DNA of 62,500 nucleotides from Symbiodinium natans (taxonomy: Eukaryota; Sar; Dinophyceae; Suessiales; Symbiodiniaceae): assembly GCA_905221605.1 (NCBI GenBank), contig CAJNDS010002189.1, forward strand, positions 211,972-274,471. Direction: 5' to 3'. Every line of letters starts with the position of its first letter. Positions within the stretch are counted from its first letter, which is position 1. Both the position numbers and the translations under genes were made by a program. The notes beneath the pieces were generated by a model. That model made no database searches. It saw nothing but the letters and a program-made list of their open reading frames with translations, and was not told where the DNA came from. Positions 33,257 through 45,042 of the stretch are shown in pieces.

Positions 33257-34819
33257 GCGATCCAGGGGAGACAGCCCTGTAAGCTCTGCCCTTGACAACG
33301 CGCCCGTGAGGGTTTAGGGTTTAGGGTTTAGGATTTAGGGTTTAGGGTTTAGGGTTTAGGCTCTGTGGTGCTTTACTGTAACTTTAGATCTTTAGCCTTT
33401 TTGGGTTTATTGGGTTTCTTAATTTGGTAGCTAAAAATTTAATTTTTAGCTACCCTTCTGAGTGCAGCCAAGTAGGGTTCTACGTCGTAATACGTTTTAG
33501 CTGCACCTAGAAGGTCGCTATTCTTGACGAGCCTTCCGTTCCTAAACCCTCAACCCTAAACCCTAAATCCTAAACCCTAAACTCTAAACCCGAAGCCCTA
33601 AGCCCTATAGACCCTGAACCCTAAACCCCCCAGCTTCCGGGCTGCTTGGGGTTTAGTATTTCGGGCCTAGCGGCGTGCATAACTCAGTACCCAAAGACCA
33701 GCAAAAGACACCTCTCATCAGGATTGCCCTTAGATTGCTGCAATAGAGGTCCTGGTAGGACTTGCCGATGATTCCTTCATGAAGGGACACTGGGGCCTGT
33801 GGGTACGTAACTCGGTAGCTGGTACCGAGCATGGAGGTCGGCATGTTGCCGCGCGCCCTGCTCGGAAGCTGAATTACTACACACCCTTAAAACCCCCAAC
33901 CGAAAAAAACACCTTCAAAAAGCCCCCAAAAAACCATCACAAACCTTAAAATGCCCAAACTTAAGAACCCCCCCAAAAAAAACACAAAAAAAAAACAAAA
34001 AAACAAGAATGGCCTCTCAAACGCTGAGCAACCCTTACAAGCCCTTTAAAGGCCCAAGCTTAAAACATCCCCCGCGCCGGCCCGCGAATCGCCGGACCTC
34101 CGAGCTGGCCTCGAATGGCCACTGCCCGAGCCTCCTCTGCTCTTTTTTCTCTTTGTGTTTGTTTGGTTGGGTTGAGGGTTTAGGGTTTGGGGTTTAGGGG
34201 CTTGGGGTTTGGGGTTTGGGGTTTGGGGTTTGGGGTTTGGGGTTTGGGGTTTCGGGTTTCGGGTTTCGGGTTTAGGGTGTAGGGGGGATGCAGGGGGGGG
34301 ACGGGGGCGGGGGGGACGGGGGGCGGGGGGAGGGGGGCGGGGGGGAGGGGGGCGGCGGGGGGGAGGGGGGGCGGGGGGAGGGGGGGCGGGGATGGGGGGC
34401 GAGGAGGTTTTGGTTCGGGATTCCGGATTATTAGTATGTTGTGTGTGATTGTTGGTTTTTTTGTTGGTATCTTTGGGTGTTCGGGTCTTGGGTTTTGGGG
34501 TGTCAGGTGTTTTTGGTCACAAGTGGAGCTGAAGGTGCCCTACTAAGGTCCTTAAATGTCCTGTGTTTCGATTAGGGTTTTCAGGTTTGGCTTGGGATGT
34601 TCCCCCGTTTCCTAACAGTCCTTAGTAGGGATGATAGTTGTGGGTACGATAATCCCTATGAAGGAGTGTTAGTATAAGGGGGGATCATCCCAAGGTTTAG
34701 GGTTCAGTTGCACCCTAAACCCTAAACCCTAAACCCTAAACCCACAACCCAAAACCCAAAACCCTACACCCTAAACCCTAAACCCTAAAACCCTAAACCC
34801 TAAACCCTAAAGGCCTTAG
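33257..34819. other. Non-coding stretch with arrays and G-rich tract
   Basis: TTTAGGG units at 33309-33360, CCCTAAA at 33540-33630, a TTTGGGG array at 34184-34275, a GGGGGCGGGG tract at 34276-34400 and a MITE copy at 34592-34693. A minus-strand frame at 33653-33844 reads SYRVTYPQAPVSLHEGIIGK, which looks coding but has no context. Confidence 0.5.
34592..34693. repeat. MITE-like foldback element
   Basis: ttgggatgttcccccgtttc on the left and gtataaggggggatcatcccaa on the right, with the inner palindrome preserved. Confidence 0.8.
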
Positions 34820-34888
34820 GTTCACCCAACTCGGGTCACGGGCGGTGGGGGAGCTGAGGAAGGCGATGTCGGCGGATCCGATTTCACT
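34820..34888 (+). CDS. Candidate exon, unknown
   Basis: AG-G start and GC after the end, 23 open codons beginning VHPTRVTGGGAEEGDVGGSD. Gly/Glu-rich, low diagnostic value. It is preceded by a CCCTAAA array. Confidence 0.3.
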
Positions 34889-36004
34889 GCAAGCGCTCGT
34901 CGGCGCCTGAGATCGCCTGCCTGGCTCCCTGTGCCACATGTGGACTCTGCACCCTAAAAACCCTAAAACCCGGTAGACTCCGGATCCTCATCTTGTTTTC
35001 TATCCAAGGTATGCTGCAAGCTAGAAAAAAAAACGCCCTGACAGGTTCTAAAGGCTGACCTACACCTTACGACACTCACACCCCACCCACCCCCAACCCA
35101 CCCCCCCACCCACCCCCCGCCCACCCCCACCCACCCCCCGCCCACCCCCCCCCCCCATCCCCCACCCCTTCCCTGCCCACCATACCCCCCCCCCAAGCCC
35201 AATGACAGGCAGTGCGCACCAAAGCTCACCTGCGATACTTCGAGCTGGCCTCTCCGGCTTTTTTTTTTGTTTCTCTGGGGGCTTTTGCCTACAAACCCTA
35301 CACTCTGGGGTTTGGGGTGTTTAGGGTACCTAGGCTGCTAAGGTAGAAGCCGGTACAGTTTGCAACAATGCCCCTGAGGCCCGACATAAGTATTCAGGGT
35401 TCCTGCTGCAGTGCTCCTGTGTTCGCGGTTCGGCGCCAACTCGACCCCAATACCCCCTGTTTGCGGAGAATGCCTAAACCTATACTTGGAATCCGGAGAT
35501 GTAAGGAATGTACCTAAATTGTGTTAGGATCCGATCCTGATGAAGGAGCATAATATACCTAACATCCAATAGGAATTGCTTGCGCGTCTTCGGATTGAGA
35601 GTTGCGAAGCAGTAAACCCACAAATCCTCTAAACCCCAATTAGATTTTTTAGACAAAAGTATAAATATGCAAAAATACATGTATGTTTTTGCATATACAG
35701 AAGCACAAACATGTATGTGTATATATGTACACACAGACACACTCTGCGACTTTAAACAGCCTGAACCCTGAACCCCCTAATCGAAGTCTCCTCTTCCATT
35801 GCAGTTCTCCCCTCCGTAAACCCCAAACCCTAAACCCTAAACCCTAAACCCTAAACCCTAAACCCTAAACCCTAAACCCTAGACCCTAGACCCTAGACCC
35901 TAGACCCTAGACCCTAGACCCTAGACCCTAGACCCTAGACCTAGACCCTAGACCCTAGACCCTAGACCCTAGACCCTAGACCCTAAACCCTAAACCCTAA
36001 ACCC
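34889..36004. other. Non-coding stretch, C-rich tract and (CCCTAGA)n array
   Basis: A CCCACCC-rich tract lies at 35080-35190. At 35818-36003 CCCTAAA heptamers change into about 15 homogeneous CCCTAGA units and back again. No gene is supported; the Gly-Trp-rich minus ORF at 34963-35229 is a repeat translation. Confidence 0.6.
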
Positions 36005-36012
36005 TTGGCCAG

Positions 36013-36423
36013 GTCAATTTCAGGGCTGCCGGCCATGACGTGTGGTGCCGGCCATGGCTTCGGGGTTTGGGTTCCTGCTTTCGGGTTTGCCTTGCTGGTT
36101 CTTAACCCTAAACTCTAAACCCCCTAAACCCTAAACCCTAAACCCTAAACCCTAAACCCTAAACCCGAAACCCCAAACCCTAAACCCTAAACCCCAAACC
36201 CTAAACCCTAAACCCTAAACCCTAAACCCTAAACCCTAAACCCTAAACCCTAGTTAGGGGGTAATGGTACCCTGCACAATCCCTTGCAGGGTGATTCAGG
36301 GCGATAAACGGGACCTCATTCCTTCATCCCCTGACGACTAAGTTCGTTTCGCGTTTCTACCCAAGTTCACGAGATGCTCCTGGGAGGAGGCCCCACTCTC
36401 GGGTTGGGGAGTCGCCCTCTTGA
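36013..36423 (+). CDS. Two candidate exons, un-named
   Basis: 36013-36056 (AG-G start; VNFRAAGHDVWCRP; GC after the end) and 36387-36423 (AG-G start; EAPLSGWGVALL; GC after the end). CCCTAAA arrays lie before the first and between the two (36105-36250), and TTTAGGG follows the second (36428). Too short to assign. Confidence 0.35.
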
Positions 36424-36527
36424 GCCTGGTTTAGGGTTTAGGGTTTAGGGTTTAGGGTTTAGGCTTTAGGGTTTAGGGTTTAGGGTGCCGCCACACCTAA
36501 ATCTTCCACCCGCTCCATCATTTCGCA

Positions 36528-36620
36528 TTGGGATGCTCCCCCTCATACTAGCCGTCTTTAATAGGGATTATAACAGGGGGCACTCTAATACCTATGAAGG
36601 ACTTTTGAATTAGTATAGCG
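36528..36620. repeat. MITE-like foldback, right end damaged
   Basis: Left end ttgggatgctccccctcatactag matches the family at 3756, 34592 and 40573; the right arm stops after tagtatag. Confidence 0.65.
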
Positions 36621-36734
36621 CTGGTCGGAGTCTGGGCTGCTCTTTCGTGCGTCATCGCATAGCAGCCTTCGGCCCCCATAGCTGATTCGACCCATCTAAG
36701 CCATAAGCCTCACCAAGCACCCCCTAAACCCGCA

Positions 36735-36878
36735 AGGGCCTGAGAATTGAAGCCCTAAACCTCTAAGCCCCTAAGCCCCTAAGCCCCTAAACCCTAAACC
36801 CTAAACCCCAAACCCGAAACCCTAAACCCTAAACCCTAAACCCTAAACCCTAAACCCTAAACCCTAAACCCTAAACCC
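36735..36878. repeat. CCCTAAA array
   Basis: C-rich heptamers, with CCCCTAAG variants at the left end, lead into the exon at 36885. Confidence 0.95.
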
Positions 36879-36884
36879 TCCGAG

Positions 36885-36947
36885 GTGCTTCCTCGGGGTC
36901 GGCAAGCATGCGCTGTACCTCGTCCGCCGAAATCTGGGCGGGCCAGA
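36885..36947 (+). CDS. Candidate exon, unknown
   Basis: AG-G start, GC after the end, phase 2 to 2, reading CFLGVGKHALYLVRRNLGGP. Strongly coding-like, with alternating hydrophobic residues as in a beta hairpin. CCCTAAA array upstream, TTTAGGG-type array (36955-37115) downstream. The family is not recognised. Confidence 0.5.
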
Positions 36948-37647
36948 GCCTCGCATTTAGGGGTTTAGGGGCTTAGGGGGGTTTAGGGTTTAGGGGTTCA
37001 GGGGTTTAGGGTTTAGGGGTCTAGGGGTTTAGGGGTTTAGGGGCTTAGGGTTTTTTGGGGTTTAGGGGCTTAGGGGTTCAAGGGTTCAGGAAGTTTGGGG
37101 GTTTAGGGGTTTAGGGTTCCAGGACTACAGCATCCATACCGAGGCACTCCTGCTTGAAATGGAGGTGCATGCATGCAAAGGCAGCATAGGCGGTTCTTGA
37201 GTTGCTCTAAGGGTAGTTTGTACGGGCCCTCGATGCGGTCCCTTACCTCCCTTAAAGGGTTCTGAAGTCTGGGCCCTGTGGTTTGATGGGGTATATAAAG
37301 GGGTGTATAAGGGGTCCATAAGGGGTCCCCTTTGCTGGGCCCATACCAAAGCATCGCGCAACTACCCCAAGATTGGTGCTAGTTACCTTAGACAAGCTGG
37401 GCTCTTGCGAAGGACACTCCCTTGCGGATTCGTTCTGCACTAGCAGAGAACTGAGGTTTGGGGTCAAACCTCAGCTGGCGCGAACCTTCCCCTTGCCCGG
37501 TGTTGCGAATTCTGTGGTCTAATATGGTTTAGGGCCTGGTTTGAGGGGTTGTAGCTGGTTTGTGTGCAAAGGCGGGATCTTGCCAGGGTCCTAACGTCGA
37601 AGCCAGAAGGCAAAGCAAGCGTGGCGCCAAATGATGCCAAAGGGCTC

Positions 37648-37734
37648 TACCAACAGTCCTTAAAATAGGGATTATAACACCCCCTATTTGTGATTCCCTA
37701 TTAAAGACTGCTAGTATAAGGGGGAACATCCGAA
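37648..37734. repeat. MITE-like foldback, left end missing
   Basis: aacagtccttaaaatagggattataa...ttccctattaaagactgctagtataagggggaacatcc is the inner palindrome and right arm of the family at 3756 and 40573. Confidence 0.75.
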
Positions 37735-37832
37735 ACACCGTGTCACAGCTAGAAGCTTGGCCTTTGTTGTTTCTGCCCGGGCTTGCGACCTCAGCTCCGG
37801 CTGATTGCTGAGGCTCTACCCAAGCGACACAG

Positions 37833-37993
37833 GCCGGCGGCGCATTGAATGTGTTGGATGCAGACGTGGTGTTTTTGCAGGACCCTTTCTGCTCACCCGC
37901 CGTCCGCTTGAACTTTGTCGTGTGGGTTGCGCAATTGGGGGGCAGGTGGAGTGGTCTACTTTGCCCTCATCAAGTCCATGGTGGAGGACACCG
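37833..37993 (+). CDS. Glycosyltransferase (DxD, nucleotide-sugar type), two exons
   Basis: Exon 37833-37890 reads AGGALNVLDADVVFLQDPF. The DAD inside a hydrophobic VLDADVVFLxDP context is the metal and nucleotide-sugar binding DxD motif of GT77-like and related transferases, which act in the Golgi or ER on glycans or cell-wall polymers. A 55-nt intron (GC...AG, 37891-37945) is followed by exon 37946-37993, reading GVVYFALIKSMVEDT after a split Cys, which fits the N-G-V-x-Y strand that follows in these enzymes. The phases match. The rest of the gene was not found with confidence; islands at 39501 and 40163 may belong. Confidence 0.5.
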
Positions 37994-38219
37994 GCCAAGT
38001 GGAGGGTTTACGACAATAGGGGGACCCCCAAATGGCAGGATTCCCTTGTAATGAGGACCCCAATAAGGTACCCCCCTAATTTCGGAAACCCACATATTCC
38101 TAAGCCCTTTGAGCCTCGGACCTCGCTCGCAGGACACGGAGAACACCACGGAAATGGCTCTCGTCCTAAGCCGGGGCCCCTGTTTGAGGGATCTCTCAGG
38201 CCATCAGCCCCGAAACCCT

Positions 38220-38438
38220 AAACCCAGGGTTTAGGGTTTAGGGTTTAGGATTTAGGGTTTAGGGTTGAGGGTTTAGGGTTTAGGGTTTAGGGTTTCGGCT
38301 TTAGGGTGTAGGGTTTGGGCTTCGGTCTCGCAGTCGAAGGCTGGAACCATTTGCCCTCTTAGCATGGTCTCTCGACCTTGTTAGAAGGGATTTAAGGGGA
38401 TCCGAAGTATGGGGCCTCATTATGTATAGTGTTTGTGA

Positions 38439-38474
<36 letters not shown>

Positions 38475-39345
38475 GTATGGGTTATATAACAGGGGGCCCA
38501 AATCAAGGTCCCCAACTTCGTGAGGGTAGGTTCATAATATGGCCCCTAGCCTCCTTTAAAGGCTTCGGATGTATGGGCCCCTAATTTGTATAGGGTATGT
38601 AAAGGGTACCCTTTCAAGGGCCCATAACAAAAAGGACCATGTGACTACCCTCAGAGTCAGCAGCTGGAGGAAGTTTAGGAAAGACGCCCCCCAGGGTCTC
38701 ATCAGCACCGAATCTCACCGTCTCATCAGCGCCGAATCCGAGACGAGTCCGTGGTTTCGGGTTTAGGGTTCGGGGTGTAGGGTTTCGGGTTTAGGGTTTA
38801 GGGTGGTTCCTGTTGTGTGGGGGCGGGCGGAGGGTCAATATTGTGAGGCGGTACGGTCACAAAATGTATCTGAAAGCTTAAAGCGGCAGAAACCATCCCC
38901 CCCCCCCCCCCCCCGCTTTTGCCCGTGCACGTCCCTTGAGCCTCAACAACCCCAACCCCTAAACCCTAAACAACAACACGAAACCCAATCCAACTCTTTG
39001 GTGTGACTCTGGGACGAGAGTGCGGTGGCTTCCGAGGGCCTTTCAGATGTTCGGAGCCCCACGTAGCCGGGAAGAAGCCGTAGCTGGAAACTTTCTGTCA
39101 GATTTAAGGGTTTAGGGTGCAGGGTCTATTCATTGAAGTCTCTGGACATCAAAACCAGGAGGGGCAACCATATTCTATACTCCATAGTATAATCATACGA
39201 TAATCCAGGAAACGGCTCTGTATATGGTTGATTTTGGGGATTCCTCGAAGACAACAGCACACCCAGAGCTCCCTCTAAATTAGGGTCCCCTTTTGGGATC
39301 CCGTTTTAAAGGGTGCCGCCTTATAATAGGTACCCCAAACCCCTA
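38220..39345. other. Non-coding stretch with dispersed repeats
   Basis: TTTAGGG units at 38225-38312; a ggctggaaccat...gggatttaaggggatccgaagt segment at 38338-38412 that recurs at 39725-39800; a (TA)n run at 38439-38474; a related foldback-like segment at 38520-38660 with partners near 37230-37370; and a copy at 39270-39335 of the element seen inverted at 18100-18150. No gene is supported. Confidence 0.5.
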
Positions 39346-40158
39346 AACCCTAAACCCTAAATCCCAAACCCCAAACCCCTAAACCCTAAACCCTAAATCC
39401 CAAACCCTAAACCCTAAACCCTAAACCCTAAACCCTAAACCCTAAACCCTAAACCCTAAACCCTAAACCCTAAGTCTCGGTCGCTCTCGGTTGAGGCGAG
39501 GCGGGAGCTTTGGCATGGAAGAGCGAGAAGCTCTTCGCGCAGGGCTAAGAGTTTTTGGCAAGCTCCCCTGAAAGGGAGGGGTTTAGGGTTTAGGGTTTAG
39601 GGTTTAGGGTTTAGGGTTTAGGGTTTGTGGTTCAGCGTTTAGGGTTTAGGGTTTAGGGTTTTGGGAACCCGAAGCCCCGAAAACCGAAACCCCTAAGTCA
39701 GTGTTGGACGGTGTCGTTGATCCAAGGTTGGAACCATGGGCCCTGCGCATGGTCCCTCACCGTTGTTTAAAGGGATTTGCAGGGATCCGAAGTGTGGGCG
39801 CCCATAACTTCGGGGCCCTAAGCCCTAAACCCTAAACCCTAAACCCTAAACCCTAAACCCTAAACCCTAAACCCTAAACCCTAAACCCTAAACCCTAAAC
39901 CCAGAACCATCAAAAAGAACCCTCAACCCTAAACCCTAAACCCGAAACCCAGACCTCAAACCCTAAACCCGTAAATTTCGGGGCTTTTGGCCATGAAGCG
40001 AGCGGCTCTGGGGAGCCACCGAAACTGCTTCACTCCCTCACAAGAACTACTTGGGGGTTCATGGGTAGTTACCCCAAACCCTAAACCCTAAGCCCTAAAC
40101 CCTAAACCCTAAACCCTAAACCCTAAACCCTAAACCCTAAACCCTAAACCCTAAACCC
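39330..40158. repeat. Alternating telomere-type arrays
   Basis: CCCTAAA at 39330-39473, TTTAGGG at 39577-39660, CCCTAAA at 39810-39960 and 40070-40158. The unique gaps hold a weak candidate exon at 39501-39529. Confidence 0.9.
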
Positions 40159-40162
40159 CCAG

Positions 40163-40203
40163 GTTACAAGGGTGCCCTAAAGAAGATCATGAGTACAGTC
40201 ACG
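40163..40203 (+). CDS. Candidate exon, low confidence
   Basis: AG-G start and GC after the end; one frame reads YKGALKKIMSTVT. It lies between a CCCTAAA array and a T/G-rich tract. Confidence 0.3.
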
Positions 40204-40350
40204 GCTCTCCCATCCAGCGGATGTTGGGTGTTTTTTTGTTTTTTGGCGGGGGGGGGGGGGGGGGTGAAGATTCAGATTTTTTGGGGCTTATAGGGTGAAG
40301 AATCCAACTCAGAGCCCGCTCCACAACATTCCACAGCTCGCTGGTCCTAG

Positions 40351-40410
40351 GTGTCCTGTGAGAACCGGCACGCGCTCGCGCAACGGATTCAGGCCGGTTC
40401 GTGTCCTCAG
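40351..40410 (+). CDS. Candidate exon with GT donor
   Basis: Starts after ctag and reads VSCENRHALAQRIQAGSCPQ (20 codons). It is followed by gtgagtag, a textbook GT donor, unlike the GC donors nearby. Preceded by a G run. No family recognised. Confidence 0.4.
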
Positions 40411-40572
40411 GTGAGTAGGTACGCCTTTAGCCTTAGGGCTTCTGGGGGTGTTTATGCACCACATGGGGCTTATGTGGGTTGCAGGGGTTGTGTAGGGCGA
40501 ACGGGACTGATAGGGGCTTCCCAAAAGGGGCCGAGTCGGCAGCCTTTCTCCCGAAACCTCCAAACCCGAAGC

Positions 40573-40677
40573 TTGGGATGTTCCCCCTTAGTCAAACAGT
40601 CCTTAATAGGAATTGCAGTACGGGGTAATTACTACATTCCCTCTTAAGGACTCTTAGTATAAGGGGGAACATCCCAA
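40573..40677. repeat. MITE-like foldback, best-preserved copy
   Basis: Left TTGGGATGTTCCCCCTTA... and right ...TAAGGGGGAACATCCCAA are inverted and nearly perfect. The arms extend about 45 bp around a short central loop. Confidence 0.85.
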
Positions 40678-40998
40678 CCGGAAACTCCCCACAATCCATG
40701 AACCCCATCTAAGCCCCCAAACCCTCAGCTTGCTTCTTTGTAAAGGTCAGGTTCCCCCCCCCCCCCCCCCCCTCAAATTCTGCCGCTTCGGGGTCGACCC
40801 TGGTCCACCCACTGTGCATGCTTAGGGTTTCTATATCCCCCGTGGAATTATTGTTTATTTTTTGTTTATATAAACACAAGAGGGTATTAACAATATGGTT
40901 TTTATTAAGGTTCTAAGGGAGTAGCGATCAGCATCTACACCCTTACGCCCTTTGCCCAAGAAGCATGGGCCCTGACTGAACGCACCCTTTCTTCGAAG

Positions 40999-41037
40999 GT
41001 GGCATGGAACACGGACTACATCTTTCGCTTCGGACAG
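40999..41037 (+). CDS. Candidate exon with GT donor
   Basis: Thirteen codons, VAWNTDYIFRFGQ, between cgaag and gtgcgtgg. G first, good GT donor. Too short to name. Confidence 0.35.
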
Positions 41038-41788
41038 GTGCGTGGGGCTGAGGATTTAGGGCCTACTTGGTCGCCGGGGGGGGGGGGGGCATTTCGTGTA
41101 CTCCAAGTCTCCCGGGCACAGCACCGGGGGGCTTTATCGGCACGAAGCTCTAGTTTAAGCGAGCCCTACATTCTAAAACCCGGAAGCCTGCTTGGGTACC
41201 CTTTGCGATTGAACTACCCACTACCCATGAACTTTAGAGATTACGGTTTAGAGGGTTTAGACGGTTTGTAGGGTTCAGAGGTTTTAGAGCGTAGACTTCC
41301 AGGATTTTATGGGTTTAGGGTTAGGGTTTAGAGGCTTAGAGTTTAGACTTCCAGGATTTTGGAGTTCAGGGCCTTTTAGGTTTTAGGGTACACGCCCCCA
41401 TCCGCAGCCAGCCCTAAACCGTATAGCTCGCTAAACAACGAAGCGAGGAAGACCCAAGCGAAAGGGTCTGCCCGCGCTCAGGGTTTTGGGTTTATGGGTA
41501 TAGGGTATAGGTATAGGGTTTAGGGTTTAGGTTTTAGGGGTTTAGGGTTTAGGGTTTAGGGTTTAGGGTTTAGGGTCAAACTCTACATCTTGATCCTGAG
41601 GCTCTCTCCACCCTAACCCTAAACCCTGAAAGGCCCTGAACCCGAAACACCAAAAAAATCTCCAACAACAAACGCATAATACCACCAGTGCTCACCCTAA
41701 ACCCAAAACCCTAACCCTAAACCCTAAACCTTAAACCCTAAAAAAAAAAACCCTAAACCTAAACCCGACAGGTTAGGACATGCCGCAG

Positions 41789-41834
41789 GTACGTCATCTG
41801 CACCTTGTGAAGCATCCCCTGATCCGGCACCTAA
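41789..41834 (+). CDS. Candidate exon, weakly phosphoribosyltransferase-like
   Basis: AG-G start, GC after the end; reads VRHLHLVKHPLIRHL. The HPLIxHxL string recalls the start of uracil phosphoribosyltransferases, but one short string is not proof. Confidence 0.25.
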
Positions 41835-43677
41835 GCGCCGTGCTGTGCTTTCACAATGGGACTTCGTGCATTCTGGTTTGGGGCTTTAGGGTTTAGGGTT
41901 TAGGGTTTAGGGGGCTCTGGGCTTGAGGGTTGAGGGTTGAGGGTTTGAGGTAGGAGGGCTTAGGGTTTAGGGTTTTAGGGAGGGGTGTAGCCCTAAGCCC
42001 TAAAAAAAAATCGCTGTTTCTTCTTCTTCATTACTTCGCCCTTCTGAAGGAAAATTCGCCTATAAATAGTGAGCCTGAGGTGGCAAAGGGGGGAAGTACC
42101 CCCTCAAGCCATCAGGTGCAATGCACACCATTAGGGTTTAGCGTTTAGGGTTTAGGGTTCAGGGTTCAGGGTTCAGGGTTCAGGGTTTAGGGTTTAGGAT
42201 TTAGGGTTTCAGGGTTTAGGGTTCAGGGATGAGGGCGGAGTTCCATTCCGACGTTTCCAGAAGGTGACGCGACCAGAAAGGAGATGACAAAGCTCACCGT
42301 GAAAGCCGTTCAAGGGCGTAAGCAGGCAGTCTGCTGCTGAATGGGTTGGGGGGTTACACAGTGGGTTGTCAGACTGGGCCTGGGATTTTAGGGTTCAGGG
42401 TTCAGGTTCAGGGCTTAGGGTTAGGGTTATGTTTGGGCTAGGAATTGAAGCCTGCAAGTTTTCACACAGGTCCATGGTAAAGGCTTTCAGCTCTGTTGAT
42501 CAGGCTGTTAAGGAGGTTTGCGGTTCCATTTCCCGCCAGAATTGCCCCCCCCCCCCCTCCCCCCCGCTGGCCTCAAGATCCTCATCGTAGACATGGGCAT
42601 GTCCGACAAGAGCCCAAATATGGCGAAATGCCTCTTAAAAAGGGGGCCCTCATTTTTTGATCCGGAAGGTCAAACCATAACACCGCGTCCACAAACCAGA
42701 TGGCCTGAAGGAAATCCCGGACTCGCCTTGTCAGTATCTGTTGCTGCGCGCATCACGGGTTAGGGTTTGGGTTTGCTTGGAGGCTCATATTTATGGCAAC
42801 TGTATGTGTAACCGAATTCCTACTTGTAACTACCCATGAACCTCCAAGTAGGGTTTTGCTCGAGAGCCTGCAACAGGTCCTTCACCATTCCTACCGCTTC
42901 TTTGTTCCGCACTCCTACCAGGACCAGGCGGGCGCTGAGTGCCAGCGACAGGGTTGACTTAATCCCCCCCCCCCCCCCCAAACCCTGCCTTCTTGCTCTG
43001 ATTTTTTACCCAAAAAGGGGGGGGGTTTAGGGCTTGGGGCTTGGGGCTTGGGGCTTGGGGCTTGGGGCTTAGGGCTTAGGGCTTAGGACCCGATCCTTTC
43101 CCGAATCTGGGCTACTCATCACACCGACACTAAGTCAAGTCTTTCTGAAGGAGGAAGCTTCTGGAAGCACACAGAAAGACAGTGCCGAGTCAAGTAAGAA
43201 AAATGGATGCATGCTTTGAATGAAAGGGATTCTGCGAGGGCAGGGTGATACCATTGCATAGTGTGTAAAAGGGCCGTGCGAATGGCCGGCCCAGGCCAAT
43301 CGTAAACCCCAAATCCTAACCCTAAACCCTAAACCCCAGACTGGGTTTGGTAAGCTTAGAAGCCCTTTAGGCCCAGTTTGGGGTTTGGAGTTTAGGGTTC
43401 AGGGATGTTTTGGTTTTGGATTCCAGCTTGTACGGTTAGAAGTATTAAAGGTAGGTTTATTGTTGTTGTTGGGGTCATAGGGGTTCGGGCAACCCCGCAA
43501 CATCCTCCGCCAACATGCCTACCAACCCATAGTTTTGCGGTTCAGTGTTCACCCACCCTAAGCCCTAACCCTAAACCCTAAACCCTCAACCCTAACCGAA
43601 ACCCTAGACCCTAAACCCTAAACCCTAAACCTGAACCCTAAACCCAAAAGCCTAAACCCTAAACCCTCCTAAACCAG

Positions 43678-44733
43678 GACCACGGCGGCCACTTTGTGGA
43701 CAAGGCCCGCGCGCTGGACCTGGAGATCGTGGTGCAGGAGCCGCATGGCCAAGACCTGGGTCCCCGAACCCTAAGCCCGTAACCCTAAACCCTAAATCCC
43801 TAAATCCCTAAATCCCTAAATCCCTAAACCCTAAATCCCTGACCCCTAAACCCTAAACCCTAAACCTACGAAAACGTTCAGGGTTTAGGGTTTGAATTGT
43901 ATAGGGTTTAGGGTGATTATAGGTTGTTTGTCGGGTTTATAGGCTTGTTTATCGGGTTTAGGGTACATAGGTTGTGCATCGGGCTTATAGGTTTGTTTGC
44001 AGGGTTTAGGGTTTGGGTTTGTTTGTAGGGTGTATAGTTTATAGTGTTTTTAGGGTTTATGGGATTTAGAGGGCTCAATGGTTTCTAAGGTTTCAAAGGT
44101 TCTAAATTTTCCAGGGTTTATAGGACTTATCGGGTTTTCAAGGTTTCTAGGGTTTCTAACTTTTCTAGAATTTATAGGCTTGAGAGGGTTTTGCAGGGCT
44201 TCTAGGGCTCCCAGGGTTTGTAGGGTGAACAGGGTTTGTGGCGTTTAAAGGGCTTCAGGGTTTAGGGCCTTCTGTTTCTGGACCCGAGAGCTTCCCAATC
44301 GGAAGGCAGGCAGCCCAGGGGGCCTTTTTGCTGTTCGAGGCCCCCAAGCCTTTAAAGCCTAAGCCCCAAACCCTAGGACCCGAAACCCAATGCCCCAAAT
44401 TCTTCAACCCTAAACCCCCAGAAACTCCACCCCTGAACGTTTCAGTCGGCTTGTTTTCCCTCTCTGCAAGGGATTAGGACACCTACCCCTAAGGCTGTTC
44501 CCCTAAAGGTTTCCCTGAATATACTCCCAGTCTGGCCCCCTATACTACCTTAGGGGATCTTGAAAAGAAAGGGTCACCAACAACCCGCGGGTACAACCAT
44601 AAGGGTCCCAGGTCCAACCCCTAGGGTTTAAGGTTTAGAGTTTAGGGTTCGATCTTTTGTTAGGGCTCTCAGAATTCAGGTGTGTGCCCATCGCCGACCT
44701 CGACGCTTCCAACTACAACCACATACGCCTTCC
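43678..44733 (+). CDS. Two candidate exons joining in frame, unknown
   Basis: Exon 43678-43742 reads DHGGHFVDKARALDLEIVVQ then EP and ends in phase 2 before GC. Exon 44680-44733 begins with G after AG and reads CVPIADLDASNYNHIRLP before GC. Phases match and both are strongly coding-like. The intron contains degenerate TTTAGGG/TTTATAGGG-type sequence (43880-44270). No family is assigned. Confidence 0.45.
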
Positions 44734-45042
44734 GCCTAAGGGCTTCCAGGTAGTACGAAGCACCCCATAAAACCTGTAAACCCTACAAACGCTATGAATC
44801 TTATAAAAGCCCTATAAACCTTGATAAGTCCCAAGTCAACCCTAATAAACCCCCGCCCAGAAACCCTAAACATCCCCAGACACATGATATCTCGTTTAGG
44901 GCGGAAGCAGCGGTGGCCTTGGGCATTCAGCTGTCGTAACCCTGAACCCAAACACCCTAAACCCAAGCCCTAAACCCCCTAAACCCAAGCCCTAAACCCT
45001 GGCCCTAAACCCCCTCCCTAAGCCCTAAGCCCTAGACTCTAC

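Noticed and set aside
41789-41834. A uracil phosphoribosyltransferase gene
   Set aside because: Only HPLIRHL supports it. The PRPP-binding and uracil-binding motifs are absent nearby, so I keep it as an unnamed weak exon.
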